DNA from: Bacillota bacterium
GTDB taxonomy: Bacteria; Bacillota; Clostridia; Oscillospirales; Acutalibacteraceae
Reading direction: 5' to 3'
DNA length: 64,000 nucleotides
Assembly: GCA_023458755.1 (NCBI GenBank)
Contig: JAEWYE010000064.1
Coordinates: forward strand, 1 to 64,000
Below the pieces are notes generated by a model. The model ran no database searches. It was given only the letters and a program-made list of their open reading frames with translations, and had not been told where the DNA came from. A program made the position numbers and the translations under genes. How positions within the stretch are numbered: position 1 is the first letter of the stretch; each line of letters begins with the position of its first letter. Below are positions 8,139 through 17,662 of the stretch, piece after piece.

Positions 8139-9416
8139 TTATCTGTAAATAATGTCTTCACGTGATGGGCCGTTTGAAACCATTTTAATCGGCACACCGA
8201 TTGCTTTTTCAACGTATTCAATATAGTTGCGGGTGTTTTCCGGCAAATCCTCATATTTTTTGATGCCGCGGATATCGCATTTCCAACCCGGTAATTTTTC
8301 GATAATCGGTTTGCAATGTTTCAGCTGTGCGGTCGGCGGGAAGTAATCAATTCTTTTTCCGTCTAATTCGTAGGCGACACAAACCGGGATTTCATCCAGA
8401 TAGCCGAGTACGTCTAAAACTGTAAACGCAACACCCGTTGCGCCCTGCACACGGCAGCCATAACGGGAAGCGACCAAATCCAGCCAACCCATTCTGCGAG
8501 GACGACCGGTTGTTGCTCCAAACTCTCCGCCGTCTCCGCCTCTGCGCCTTAATTCATCCGCTTCATCGCCAAAAATTTCGCTTACAAACTCACCAGCGCC
8601 AACTGCACTGGAATAAGCCTTGACAACCGTGTAAATTTCCTTAATCTCATATGGCGGAAGACCAGCACCAACCGTACCGTAACCGGCTAAAGTCGAACTT
8701 GAGGTGACCATCGGGTAAATTCCGAAATCCGGATCCTTTAAGGCTCCGAGCTGACCTTCAAGCAAAATCGTTTTACCCGCTTTCACAGCATCATATAAGA
8801 AGGTAAACGTATCTGCCACATAAGGTGTAATCAATTCTTTGTATTCCATCAGCTTGTCATAAACTTCTTCAACGGTAAGCTTCGGCTGGTGGTAAAGGCT
8901 TTCATACATCACATTTTTTAAATCCAAAATGTGATTGATTTTCTCTTTTATACTGGATTCGTCATCGTACAGTTCGCTGATTTGAAACCCGATTTTTGCA
9001 TATTTATCCGAATAGAACGGCGCAATACCGGATTTCGTGGAACCAAAGGAATGGGAAGAAAGACGGGCTTCTTCCATACTGTCCAGTTGAATATGATAAG
9101 GCATTACAATTTGCGCACGGTTTGAAACCAGTATATTCGGTTTGGGTACTCCGCGTTCTTCCAAAGATTTTAATTCCTTGACAAAGTTCTCCACGCTTAA
9201 TGCAACACCATTGCCAATTATATTCGTTATATGGTTATAAAATACACCGGACGGTAATTGATGCAGCGCAAATTTACCGTAATTGTTAATAATGGTGTGC
9301 CCGGCATTGCTGCCGCCTTGAAAGCGAATTACAATGTCTGATTGTGCTGCAAGAACATCGGTGATTTTACCTTTACCTTCATCGCCCCAGTTTGCACCAA
9401 CAATAGCTTTAATCAT
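8139..9416 (-). CDS. purA: Adenylosuccinate synthetase
   Basis: A 425-residue GTP-dependent enzyme that joins IMP and aspartate to form adenylosuccinate, the first committed step to AMP. The N-terminal P-loop GANWGDEGKGK is diagnostic, followed by the substrate loop with NAGHTI. The active-site His is in that NAGH motif, and the GRPRRMGW segment is the IMP/GTP-binding region. Length is normal. It is downstream of purB on the same strand with 125 bases between them. That gap holds a short inverted repeat (CTGCC/GGCAG) but no convincing terminator. Confidence 0.97.
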   Translation of the reverse strand: MIKAIVGANWGDEGKGKITDVLAAQSDIVIRFQGGSNAGHTIINNYGKFALHQLPSGVFYNHITNIIGNGVALSVENFVKELKSLEERGVPKPNILVSNRAQIVMPYHIQLDSMEEARLSSHSFGSTKSGIAPFYSDKYAKIGFQISELYDDESSIKEKINHILDLKNVMYESLYHQPKLTVEEVYDKLMEYKELITPYVADTFTFLYDAVKAGKTILLEGQLGALKDPDFGIYPMVTSSSTLAGYGTVGAGLPPYEIKEIYTVVKAYSSAVGAGEFVSEIFGDEADELRRRGGDGGEFGATTGRPRRMGWLDLVASRYGCRVQGATGVAFTVLDVLGYLDEIPVCVAYELDGKRIDYFPPTAQLKHCKPIIEKLPGWKCDIRGIKKYEDLPENTRNYIEYVEKAIGVPIKMVSNGPSREDIIYR

Positions 9417-9541
9417 AAAATCTATTCACTCTCCGCCGTGCCGCCCAGCAAAATAATTACTGCCCTGCGGCTTTTTTTAGGCAGCAATCAACCTTTTTAT
9501 AATAGCATAAAATTGTAATATTTAAAAGGAAAAAGTAAAAA

Positions 9542-10972
9542 TTACAAATTAATTTCTGCTTTATCGTCGGGAACAAACTGATAATTAACTAAAATTGGCT
9601 CAACAACTTCCTGAATAAACTCTTCCGTTTGCTGCGGAGCCCTTCCCGTATATTTTTCCGGCCGGACAATTGCGTTGAGTTCTTCAAGCGTTACGCCAAA
9701 AATCTCATCGCTCGCAATGCGGCTCAGCAAATCGTTTTCCCCGCCCTCTTCTTTTATGACCTTAGAGGCTGCCATAGAATGTACACGAATTCGCTCATGA
9801 AGCTGCTGACGGTCCGCACCGCGTTTAACGGCATCCATCATGATGTTTTCGGTTGCCATAAACGGAAGTTCGCGGCGTAAATGCTGTTCGATAACCTTCG
9901 GATAAACCACTAAGCCATCCGCCACATTGCTGTACAGATTCAAAATAGCATCAACAGCAAGAAATGCTTCCGGTACGCTGATACGCTTGTTCGCGGAATC
10001 ATCCAAGGTGCGCTCAAACCATTGCGTGGCAACGGTGATTGCCGGATTGATCGTATCCGCAATCACATAACGGGAAAGGGATGCAATACGCTCCGAACGC
10101 ATCGGATTCCGTTTGTACGCCATAGCAGAAGACCCAATTTGATTCTTTTCAAACGGCTCTTCTACCTCTTTTAAATGCTGGAGAAGACGAATATCATTGG
10201 AGAATTTGGCTGCACTCTGCGCAATTCCGCTCAAAACAGAAAGCATCTGGCTGTCGAGTTTGCGAGAGTAGGTTTGTCCTGAAACAGCAAAGCAGCTTTT
10301 GTAACCCATTTTTTCCGCAATTTTTTTGTCCAGTGCCTTCACTTTTTCGTGGTCGCCGTCAAACAGCTCCAAGAAGCTTGCCTGCGTGCCGGTTGTACCT
10401 TTTGAGCCGAGCAGCTTTGCTTTGCTTAACTGATACTCGACATCTTCCAGATCCATCAACAAATCCTGTATCCACAAAGTTGCACGCTTGCCGACTGTTG
10501 TTGGCTGTGCAGGCTGAAAATGGGTAAACGCCAATGTCGGGAGATCCTTATACTGCATTGCAAATTTGGAAAGGACACGAATAACGCCGACTAACTTCTT
10601 CTGCACCAATTTTAAAGCATCTGTCATAATGATAACATCCGTATTATCACCGACATAACAGGAGGTTGCGCCCAGATGAATAATCGGACGCGCATGAGGG
10701 CATTGCTCACCGAACGCATAGACATGGGACATCACATCGTGGCGCACTACTTTTTCCCTTGCTTCCGCGACTTCATAATTAATGTCATCCGCAAATTTTT
10801 TCATTTCATCAACTTGTTCCTGCGTAACTGGCAAGCCAAGTTCCATTTCGGATTCCGCAAGTGCAATCCACAGTCTGCGCCATGTCCGGAATTTCTTATC
10901 CGGTGAAAACAAAAATTTCATAGCATCATCCGCGTAACGGGATGAAAGCGGCGATTCGTAAGTATTTTTCAA
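9542..10972 (-). CDS. purB: Adenylosuccinate lyase
   Basis: A 476-residue member of the fumarase/aspartase superfamily, acting twice in purine synthesis (SAICAR to AICAR, and adenylosuccinate to AMP). The signature GSSAMAYKRNPMRSERI (about 278-294) carries the catalytic Ser loop, and HLGATSCYVGDNTD is the first conserved region. It starts with TTG at 10972, supported by GGAGG eight bases upstream; no ATG is better placed. It lies between purF and purA. Length fits the longer purB type of Clostridia and eukaryotes. Confidence 0.96.
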   Translation of the reverse strand: MKNTYESPLSSRYADDAMKFLFSPDKKFRTWRRLWIALAESEMELGLPVTQEQVDEMKKFADDINYEVAEAREKVVRHDVMSHVYAFGEQCPHARPIIHLGATSCYVGDNTDVIIMTDALKLVQKKLVGVIRVLSKFAMQYKDLPTLAFTHFQPAQPTTVGKRATLWIQDLLMDLEDVEYQLSKAKLLGSKGTTGTQASFLELFDGDHEKVKALDKKIAEKMGYKSCFAVSGQTYSRKLDSQMLSVLSGIAQSAAKFSNDIRLLQHLKEVEEPFEKNQIGSSAMAYKRNPMRSERIASLSRYVIADTINPAITVATQWFERTLDDSANKRISVPEAFLAVDAILNLYSNVADGLVVYPKVIEQHLRRELPFMATENIMMDAVKRGADRQQLHERIRVHSMAASKVIKEEGGENDLLSRIASDEIFGVTLEELNAIVRPEKYTGRAPQQTEEFIQEVVEPILVNYQFVPDDKAEINL

Positions 10973-11040
10973 AGCTGCAACCTCCAGATAGATAAGTTAT
11001 TCGTTTTTGAGAAAGCTGAATTCAAATCGGTATAGACTAA

Positions 11041-12498
11041 TTATATCCTTTTTATCGGCATGCAATAATTCGGATTTTTGCTGGCTAACAAGTAGTCCGG
11101 TACCTGAGCCGGATAATTTCCGGAAAAACAGGCATCGCAATAACCCTCGCCATCATTTTTCAACATGTGAGGCAGATTTTCTAAAGCCAAGAATTCAATG
11201 GAATCCGCATTGCTCATCTTCCCGATTTCCTCTACGGTATGCTGACAGGCAATCAAATCGTTTTTGGAAGGGATATCCGTACCATAATAGCAAGGCCACA
11301 TAAACGGCGGCGAACTGATGCGAAGATGCACTTCGGTGGCACCGGCATCCTTGAGCATGGTAACAATTCGCTCACAGGTTGTACCGCGTACAATGGAGTC
11401 ATCCAGCATAACGACGCGCTTTCCTTTTACCACGGTTCCCAAAGAATTCAGCTTAATGCGAACACTGCGTTCCCGTTCGGACTGCGTCGGTTTAATAAAT
11501 GTTCTGCCAATATAAGTGTTCTTGACAATTCCTTTTTGATACGGAATACCGGATTCTTCACTGTAGCCAATCGCTGCGTCAATGCCGGATTCCGGTACAC
11601 CGATAACCATATCCGCATCGACCGGATGCTGACGGGCAAGCAGGCGCCCGGCCTCTTTTCGTGCCTCATATACACTGATGCCGTCGATAATACTGTCTGC
11701 TCTTGCAAAGTAAATATACTCAAACACACAAAGAGATTTTTTCACGGCAACCGGCTCATGGATTGTGCGAAGGCCATTTTTATCTGCGATTACAATCTCG
11801 CCCGGCTCCACATCACGCACAAATTCCGCACCGCAGGCATCCAAAGCACAGGTTTCGGATGCAAACACGTAGCTGTTGTCAATTTTACCGACGCAAAGTG
11901 GACGAAAGCCGTGCGGATCACGCGCGGCAATTACTTTTTGCGGGCTCATGACAAGCAGCGAATACGAGCCTTGAATTTGCTGCATCGTGCGGCGAATTGC
12001 TTCTTCAATGGAAGGGGAAGTCACACGCTCACGTGCAATAACATAGGCAATTACTTCAGAGTCAATCGTTGTTTGAAAAATTGCGCCGTTGTGTTCCAAA
12101 TCATGCTTCAGCTCATAGGCGTTCGTCAAGTTGCCGTTGTGTGCAATGGCAAGCGTTCCCTTGATATAACGCATTACAAGCGGCTGTGCGTTTTCACGCA
12201 CACTGCCGCCTGCAGTCGAATACCGAACATGGCCAACAGCCATTTGACCTTTTAAGCTGTTTAGTATTTTATCGTTGAATGCTTCGGAAACAAGTCCCAT
12301 ATCTTTCGAATAAGAGATAACCCCATTGTCGCTGACCGCAATACCGCAGCTTTCCTGTCCGCGGTGCTGCAAAGCCAAAAGGCCGTTGTAGCAGGCATAG
12401 GCCGGGTCTACCGTACCGTCGGAAAATATTCCGAACACACCGCATTCCTCATGGGGTTTAAAATCGTCAAGATCACAATTCACAACCGAATTATTCAA
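11041..12498 (-). CDS. purF: Amidophosphoribosyltransferase
   Basis: A 485-residue enzyme that commits PRPP and glutamine to purine synthesis. Cys19 (EECGVFGIF) is the N-terminal nucleophile after removal of an 18-residue propeptide, as in the Bacillus-type Fe-S enzyme. The PRPP-binding motif VVMLDDSIVRGTT lies near residue 355. The C-terminal GYCDACFSGNYP with other cysteines supplies the 4Fe-4S ligands that confer oxygen sensitivity. It is 20 bases downstream of purC and so co-transcribed. A 338-codon open frame on the opposite strand is a coding shadow. Confidence 0.97.
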   Translation of the reverse strand: MNNSVVNCDLDDFKPHEECGVFGIFSDGTVDPAYACYNGLLALQHRGQESCGIAVSDNGVISYSKDMGLVSEAFNDKILNSLKGQMAVGHVRYSTAGGSVRENAQPLVMRYIKGTLAIAHNGNLTNAYELKHDLEHNGAIFQTTIDSEVIAYVIARERVTSPSIEEAIRRTMQQIQGSYSLLVMSPQKVIAARDPHGFRPLCVGKIDNSYVFASETCALDACGAEFVRDVEPGEIVIADKNGLRTIHEPVAVKKSLCVFEYIYFARADSIIDGISVYEARKEAGRLLARQHPVDADMVIGVPESGIDAAIGYSEESGIPYQKGIVKNTYIGRTFIKPTQSERERSVRIKLNSLGTVVKGKRVVMLDDSIVRGTTCERIVTMLKDAGATEVHLRISSPPFMWPCYYGTDIPSKNDLIACQHTVEEIGKMSNADSIEFLALENLPHMLKNDGEGYCDACFSGNYPAQVPDYLLASKNPNYCMPIKRI

Positions 12499-12518
12499 GT
12501 ACTCACCATCCTAATAAA

Positions 12519-13223
12519 TTATAAACCGATTCTCTTCATAACCTCTGCATATGCTTCTTCTACGCCGCCCAAATCTCTGCGGAAACGGTCTTTATCCAGC
12601 TTTTCATGGGTTTTGACATCCCAGAAGCGGCAGGTATCCGGCGAAATTTCATCCGCCAGAATGATGCCTTCTTCGCAGCGGCCAAATTCAATTTTAAAGT
12701 CGATTAAATCAATGTTTACCGAGCGGAAGAATTCCAGCATGATTTCGTTAATTTTCAAAGCCATGGAAGAAATTTGGTCCACTTCTTCTTTTGTGGCAAA
12801 TTCCGCGGCAAGAATATGATATTCGTTTACCATCGGGTCGCCGAGTGCATCGTCTTTGTAGCAAAACTCAAGTACCGGGGTCTTCATCGGGGTGCCCTCT
12901 TCCATACCGAGTCTCTTTGCAAGGCTGCCTGCCGCTGTGTTGCGAACAATGACCTCAAGCGGAACAATAGATACCTTTTTGACCAATGTTTCACGGTCGC
13001 TCAGTTCTTCCACAAAATGTGTTTTAATGCCCTGCTTCTCAAGCAACTTAAACATATAGTTGGACATTTTGTTATTTACAATGCCCTTACCGACAATGGT
13101 ACCTTTTTTCAAACCGTTAAACGCGGTTGCGTCATCTTTGTAATCGACGATACAGTATTTTGCATCATCTGTCGCATAAACTTTTTTTGCTTTTCCTTCA
13201 TAAAGTAACTCTGTCTTTTTCAT
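12519..13223 (-). CDS. purC: SAICAR synthetase (phosphoribosylaminoimidazole-succinocarboxamide synthase)
   Basis: A 234-residue enzyme joining CAIR and aspartate in purine synthesis. The N-terminus ELLYEGKAKKVYATDD and the later VEVIVRNTAAGS-like segment (PLEVIVRNTAAGSLAKR) are PurC signatures, and DEISPDTCRFWD is the second conserved region. AGGAGG lies seven bases before ATG. It is 51 bases downstream of carB and 20 bases upstream of purF. Other purine genes (purD, purE, purH, purL, purM, purN) are not in the window. Confidence 0.97.
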   Translation of the reverse strand: MKKTELLYEGKAKKVYATDDAKYCIVDYKDDATAFNGLKKGTIVGKGIVNNKMSNYMFKLLEKQGIKTHFVEELSDRETLVKKVSIVPLEVIVRNTAAGSLAKRLGMEEGTPMKTPVLEFCYKDDALGDPMVNEYHILAAEFATKEEVDQISSMALKINEIMLEFFRSVNIDLIDFKIEFGRCEEGIILADEISPDTCRFWDVKTHEKLDKDRFRRDLGGVEEAYAEVMKRIGL

Positions 13224-13274
13224 AATGTAGCCTCCTAAAAATTAAATACAAAGAAATTATGGGACATTCCGCAA

Positions 13275-16200
13275 TCAGACATAATTGAGGAATGTTGACA
13301 TTTTTGTAATATCCACAACGGACAAATTGGTTGCTTCCACATGCTGTACACAGGTTAAAAACGCATTTGCGGTATCCAGGGAAGTCAAGCAGGGAATACC
13401 GGCTTCCACGGCATTTCTGCGAATTTTATAGCCGTCGCGGTTATGAGCGACACCCTTTGAAGGGGTATTGATGACAAGGTCAATTTTACCGGAAAGAATC
13501 GTATCCAGAATATCCGGTTTTGCCATACCGATTTTGCTTAGGCGGGTAGACGGCACGCCGTTCTTCTCCAAAAAGTCACCGGTTTTTACTGTAGTGAATA
13601 TCTTCCAGCCAAGTTCGTGCAAACCGCGAGCAATCGGCAGAACCTCTTCTTTGTCTTGATCTTTCACGGTAATAATCACGTTGCCGTCGGTAATAAGATG
13701 CACACCGGCGCCGTAAAACGCCTTGATCAGCGCCTCATCGTATGTGCCGGCAATGCCAAGCACTTCTCCGGTTGACTTCATTTCCGGCCCTAGATTGACA
13801 TCCGCGCCGTAAAGTTTTTCAAAAGAGAATACCGGCATTTTAATCGCAATCAGCGGACGTTCCTTTTGCAAGCCGTATTCATAGCCCATCTCCGGCAAGG
13901 TTTTGCCGAAGAATGTTCCGACAGCAAGCGGTACAATCGGAATATCGGTGATTTTGCTGATATACGGAACCGTTCTGGAAGAACGCGGATTCGCTTCAAT
14001 TACGTAAACCTCATCGTCCTTCACAATGAACTGAATATTCAGCAGACCTTTTACCTTTAATCCCATTGCAAGCTGGCGGGTATACTTTACAATGATATCC
14101 TGCATTTCTTTTGACACACCGATTGCCGGATACACCGAAATACTGTCACCGGAGTGAATGCCGGCACGTTCGACATGCTGCATGATACCGGGAATCATGG
14201 AGTCAACACCATCGCAAACCGCATCGACTTCCACTTCGGTACCCATGATGTACTTGTCGACCAAAATCGGATGTTCCTGCGTAATGCAGTTGATGATGCC
14301 GATTTGTTCGCGGATATCGTCGTCGCTGTTTGCAATATTCATGCCCTGGCCGCCAAGAACGTAGGATGGACGGACAAGCACCGGATAAGTCAGTTCATTT
14401 GCGGCGGCAATCGCTTCTTCACAGGTGAACACCATACGGCCGGCGGCACGCGGAATCTGATACTTATTCAAAATCGCATCAAAGCGCTCTCTGTCTTCGG
14501 CTTCATCAATGCTATCATAGGAAGTACCGAGAATCGGGATGCCCATAGCCTCAATTGCGCCCGCTAATTTAATAGCGGTTTGACCGCCAAACTGAACGAC
14601 TGCTCCGTCCGGCTTTTCAAGCTGAACAATGTGCAGAACGTCCTCAGCGGTAAGCGGTTCAAAATAAAGCTTGTCGGCGATATCAAAGTCCGTACTGACG
14701 GTTTCGGGGTTATTGTTTACGATAATGGTTTCGCAGCCAAGTTCTTTTAACGCCCAAACGCTGTGAACCGAACAGAAATCAAATTCAATGCCCTGACCGA
14801 TTCGGATTGGGCCGGAACCGATAACCATGACTTTTTTCTTCGTGTGCTGCGGTACGGATTCATTCTGAATGCCGTAGCAGGAATAGTAATACGGAGTGGC
14901 CGCGTCAAATTCAGCAGCGCAGGTATCAACCATTTTATAAACCGGATGGATATTCCATTTATCTTGGAGTGCACGGATTTCTTCTACCGTTTTGCCGGAG
15001 AGATCGGAAATGGTAGAATCAATATAACCCATATTTTTGGCTTTAAATAACAGTTTCTGATCAAGAGATTCAGTTTTAAGAGCTTTTTCAACTGCGATGA
15101 GCGAGCTTAATTTGTCAAGGAACCACATATCAATTTTGGTAATATCATTGATTTGCTCCGCCTGAATACCGCGGCGCAGAGCATCCGCCACAGCAAACAG
15201 TCTGCGGTCATCCACCGCGTAAAGACGGTGCAGGCATTCCTCATCTGACAGGCCGTCCAGTTCCTTATCGCGCAGATCATACATGTTCTGTTCCAAGGAG
15301 CGGATGGACTTCATCAAAGCGGATTCAAAGTTTGTGCCAATACCCATTACTTCGCCCGTTGCTTTCATCTGGGTGCCAAGGCTGCGCTTTGCGTGAACAA
15401 ATTTATCAAACGGCCATTTCGGAATTTTTACCACGCAGTAGTCCAGTGTAGGCTCAAAGCAGGCAAAAGTTTTCTTGGTAATGGCATTCTGAATTTCATC
15501 CAGCGTATAGCCCAAAGCAATTTTCGAAGCAACTTTTGCAATCGGATAACCGGTTGCTTTGGAAGCCAGCGCGGAAGAACGGCTGACACGCGGGTTTACT
15601 TCAATAACACAGTATTCAAAGCTGTTTGGATTCAGCGCGAACTGCACGTTGCAGCCGCCTTCCACTTTCAGCTCGGTGATAATATCCAATGCGGCGGAGC
15701 GAAGCATCTGCGTTTCTTTATCCGCAAGTGTCTGGCATGGGGCAACCACGATGGAGTCGCCGGTATGAACGCCGACCGGGTCAAAGTTTTCCATATTGCA
15801 AACGGTAATGCAGTTGCCGTTTTTGTCACGCATTACTTCGTACTCGATTTCTTTCCAGCCGGAAATGCAGCGCTCGATTAATACCTGATTCACACGGCTG
15901 CGGTGAAGACCGGTAGAGGCAATTGCGATTAACTGCTCCTCATGGTATGCAATACCGCCGCCGCTACCGCCAAGGGTATAAGCAGGGCGCACAATGACCG
16001 GGTAACCGATTCTTTCCGCAATCTGAACACAATGATCGACTGTTTCCGCAACTTCACTTTCCGCACAAGGCTGATGAATACGCTCCATGGCTTCTTTGAA
16101 CAGTTCGCGGTCTTCCGCCATACGGATGGTGTCGGCGGTGGTGCCAATCATTTCAACATGATGTTCTTTTAAGAATCCGGATTCTTCCAGTTCTACTGCA

Positions 16201-16493
16201 AGATTCAGCGCGTTTTGTCCGCCCAAAGTCGGCAAAATGCTGTCCGGTTTTTCTTTCAGGATAACTTTCTTGATTGTATCCGTTGTCAGTGGTTCAATAT
16301 AAACCTTATCGGCAATCTGCTTGTCCGTCATAATTGTTGCAGGGTTGGAGTTAATCAGGATAACCTCTATCCCCTCTTCACGCAAAGCGCGGCAAGCCTG
16401 TGTTCCGGCATAGTCAAATTCGGCAGCCTGTCCGATAACAATCGGGCCGGAACCAACGATGATAACCTTTTTAATATCTGTTCTTTTACTCAT
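13275..16493 (-). CDS. carB: Carbamoyl-phosphate synthase large subunit
   Basis: A 1072-residue subunit that makes carbamoyl phosphate from bicarbonate, ammonia delivered by CarA, and two ATP, feeding pyrimidine and arginine synthesis. Two homologous halves each have an ATP-grasp fold: the first starts VIIVGSGPIVIGQAAEFDY, the second VMVIGSGPIRIGQGIEFDF near residue 556. The C-terminal 130 residues are the methylglyoxal-synthase-like allosteric domain. Its ATG overlaps the carA stop (ATGA, 16490-16493), so translation is coupled. Length is normal. Confidence 0.98.
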   Translation of the reverse strand: MSKRTDIKKVIIVGSGPIVIGQAAEFDYAGTQACRALREEGIEVILINSNPATIMTDKQIADKVYIEPLTTDTIKKVILKEKPDSILPTLGGQNALNLAVELEESGFLKEHHVEMIGTTADTIRMAEDRELFKEAMERIHQPCAESEVAETVDHCVQIAERIGYPVIVRPAYTLGGSGGGIAYHEEQLIAIASTGLHRSRVNQVLIERCISGWKEIEYEVMRDKNGNCITVCNMENFDPVGVHTGDSIVVAPCQTLADKETQMLRSAALDIITELKVEGGCNVQFALNPNSFEYCVIEVNPRVSRSSALASKATGYPIAKVASKIALGYTLDEIQNAITKKTFACFEPTLDYCVVKIPKWPFDKFVHAKRSLGTQMKATGEVMGIGTNFESALMKSIRSLEQNMYDLRDKELDGLSDEECLHRLYAVDDRRLFAVADALRRGIQAEQINDITKIDMWFLDKLSSLIAVEKALKTESLDQKLLFKAKNMGYIDSTISDLSGKTVEEIRALQDKWNIHPVYKMVDTCAAEFDAATPYYYSCYGIQNESVPQHTKKKVMVIGSGPIRIGQGIEFDFCSVHSVWALKELGCETIIVNNNPETVSTDFDIADKLYFEPLTAEDVLHIVQLEKPDGAVVQFGGQTAIKLAGAIEAMGIPILGTSYDSIDEAEDRERFDAILNKYQIPRAAGRMVFTCEEAIAAANELTYPVLVRPSYVLGGQGMNIANSDDDIREQIGIINCITQEHPILVDKYIMGTEVEVDAVCDGVDSMIPGIMQHVERAGIHSGDSISVYPAIGVSKEMQDIIVKYTRQLAMGLKVKGLLNIQFIVKDDEVYVIEANPRSSRTVPYISKITDIPIVPLAVGTFFGKTLPEMGYEYGLQKERPLIAIKMPVFSFEKLYGADVNLGPEMKSTGEVLGIAGTYDEALIKAFYGAGVHLITDGNVIITVKDQDKEEVLPIARGLHELGWKIFTTVKTGDFLEKNGVPSTRLSKIGMAKPDILDTILSGKIDLVINTPSKGVAHNRDGYKIRRNAVEAGIPCLTSLDTANAFLTCVQHVEATNLSVVDITKMSTFLNYV

Positions 16494-17569
16494 AATTGGC
16501 CTCCTCCGATCAGGTTAATAAATTTGTCAAAGAGGAAACCGGTATCCAACGGTCCCGGTGAAGCCTCTGGGTGGAACTGAACGGAAAACACCTTGCCGTT
16601 TGCATAATTTAATCCCTCAATGCTTGCATCATTCATACTAATAAAGCTGATGTCGGCAACTGAAGGATTTACGGTTTCGGCATTTACCACAAAGCCGTGA
16701 TTTTGAGAAGTAATATAAACCCTGTTTGCGGATAAATCTTTAACAGGATGGTTAATACCTCTGTGGCCATATTTTAATTTATAAGTATCAAACCCTTGCG
16801 AAAGAGCCATAAGCTGATGGCCAAGGCAGATAGCAAAAGTCGGGATTCCGTGTGAATAAACTTTTTTCAGTTCGGAAATTGCTTTGGTGCATTCTTTCGG
16901 GTCGCCGGGGCCGTTGGAAAGCATAATGCCATCCGGTGAAAAAGACAGAAAATCTTCAAAAGAAGAGTCCTGCGGGAAACACTTCACCGTGCAGCCGCGT
17001 TTTACAAGTGAACGGATAATATTATGCTTTACGCCATAATCTGCCAAAGCAATTTTAATCGGGCCATCCCCGTAAACTTTGCTGTCTTTATCGCTGACAA
17101 TCGGAACATAGGATTGAAGCACAAAAGCATCAATCTGCTGTTTCATTTTTGCTGTGTCAATGTTGTCGCCGTAAGCAATCATTCCACGCATAGTGCCGCT
17201 TTCGCGCAGGCTTTTTGTCAAGGTACGGGTGTCAATGCCATACATACCCGGAATGTGATTTGCCTTTAAATAACTGTTCAAATCTGTATCACAGCGAAAA
17301 TTACTGGCAACACCGGAAAGTGTATGCACAATGAACGCGCCGAGCCACGGCTGTGTGGATTCCGCGTCTTCGTAGCAAATTCCGTAATTACCCATAATCG
17401 GATATGTCATCACAACGCCCTGCCCCGCATAAGAAGGGTCGGTAAGCAGTTCTGTGTAACCGGACATCGCACTGTTAAAAACCACTTCGCAAAGAACATC
17501 ATGTTCATCACCGAAGCCGGTTCCCTCATAGGTCATTCCATTTTCAAGCATCAATAATGCTTTCATCAT
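16490..17569 (-). CDS. carA: Carbamoyl-phosphate synthase small subunit (glutaminase)
   Basis: A 359-residue subunit that hydrolyses glutamine and passes ammonia to CarB. The class I amidotransferase domain is C-terminal, with the nucleophile elbow FAICLGHQLM and FHPEASPGP containing the catalytic His. The N-terminal domain carries GYTELLTDPSYAGQGVVMTYP, typical of CarA. Two consecutive ATG codons begin the gene behind GGTGG. The 93 bases between it and dapL hold a strong structured RNA element that touches the ribosome binding site, so carAB is probably regulated after transcription starts. Confidence 0.98.
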   Translation of the reverse strand: MMKALLMLENGMTYEGTGFGDEHDVLCEVVFNSAMSGYTELLTDPSYAGQGVVMTYPIMGNYGICYEDAESTQPWLGAFIVHTLSGVASNFRCDTDLNSYLKANHIPGMYGIDTRTLTKSLRESGTMRGMIAYGDNIDTAKMKQQIDAFVLQSYVPIVSDKDSKVYGDGPIKIALADYGVKHNIIRSLVKRGCTVKCFPQDSSFEDFLSFSPDGIMLSNGPGDPKECTKAISELKKVYSHGIPTFAICLGHQLMALSQGFDTYKLKYGHRGINHPVKDLSANRVYITSQNHGFVVNAETVNPSVADISFISMNDASIEGLNYANGKVFSVQFHPEASPGPLDTGFLFDKFINLIGGGQL

Positions 17570-17584
17570 TCAGCCACCATTTCT

Positions 17585-17639
17585 CCACGCGAAATAAATC
17601 GTTTTCCCGTCGCATATTTCGCGTGGGAAATATCGACGG
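17585..17639 (-). promoter_or_regulatory. Structured leader RNA upstream of carAB, with mutually exclusive pairings
   Basis: On the minus strand a 13-base-pair hairpin (arms CCGTCGATATTTC and GAAATATGCGACGG, one bulged G) has the hexaloop CCACGC. Downstream, ATTTCGCGTGG can pair with CCACGCGAAAT, that is, with the hairpin loop plus part of its 3' arm. The second segment ends four bases before the carA ribosome binding site region. This gives either a pseudoknot (GCGTGG with the loop) or an alternative 11-base-pair stem. It lacks the conserved PyrR-binding loop sequence and does not match a riboswitch that I recognise. Confidence 0.5.
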
Positions 17640-17662
17640 CATTTCATAAAGTGTTTGTACGC

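Noticed and set aside
9417..9541. Searched for a purine riboswitch or structured leader before purA
   Set aside because: Only a five-base inverted repeat (CTGCC/GGCAG) and T-rich sequence are visible; this is too weak to claim a riboswitch or terminator.
11239..12255. A 338-codon plus-strand open frame opposite purF
   Set aside because: It lies wholly on the antisense strand of purF, has no ribosome binding site, and its sequence (Arg/Cys/His-rich) has no family resemblance. It is a coding shadow.
17570..17662. PyrR-binding attenuator upstream of carAB
   Set aside because: The conserved PyrR loop sequence is not present. The structure there is described instead as an unassigned RNA element.
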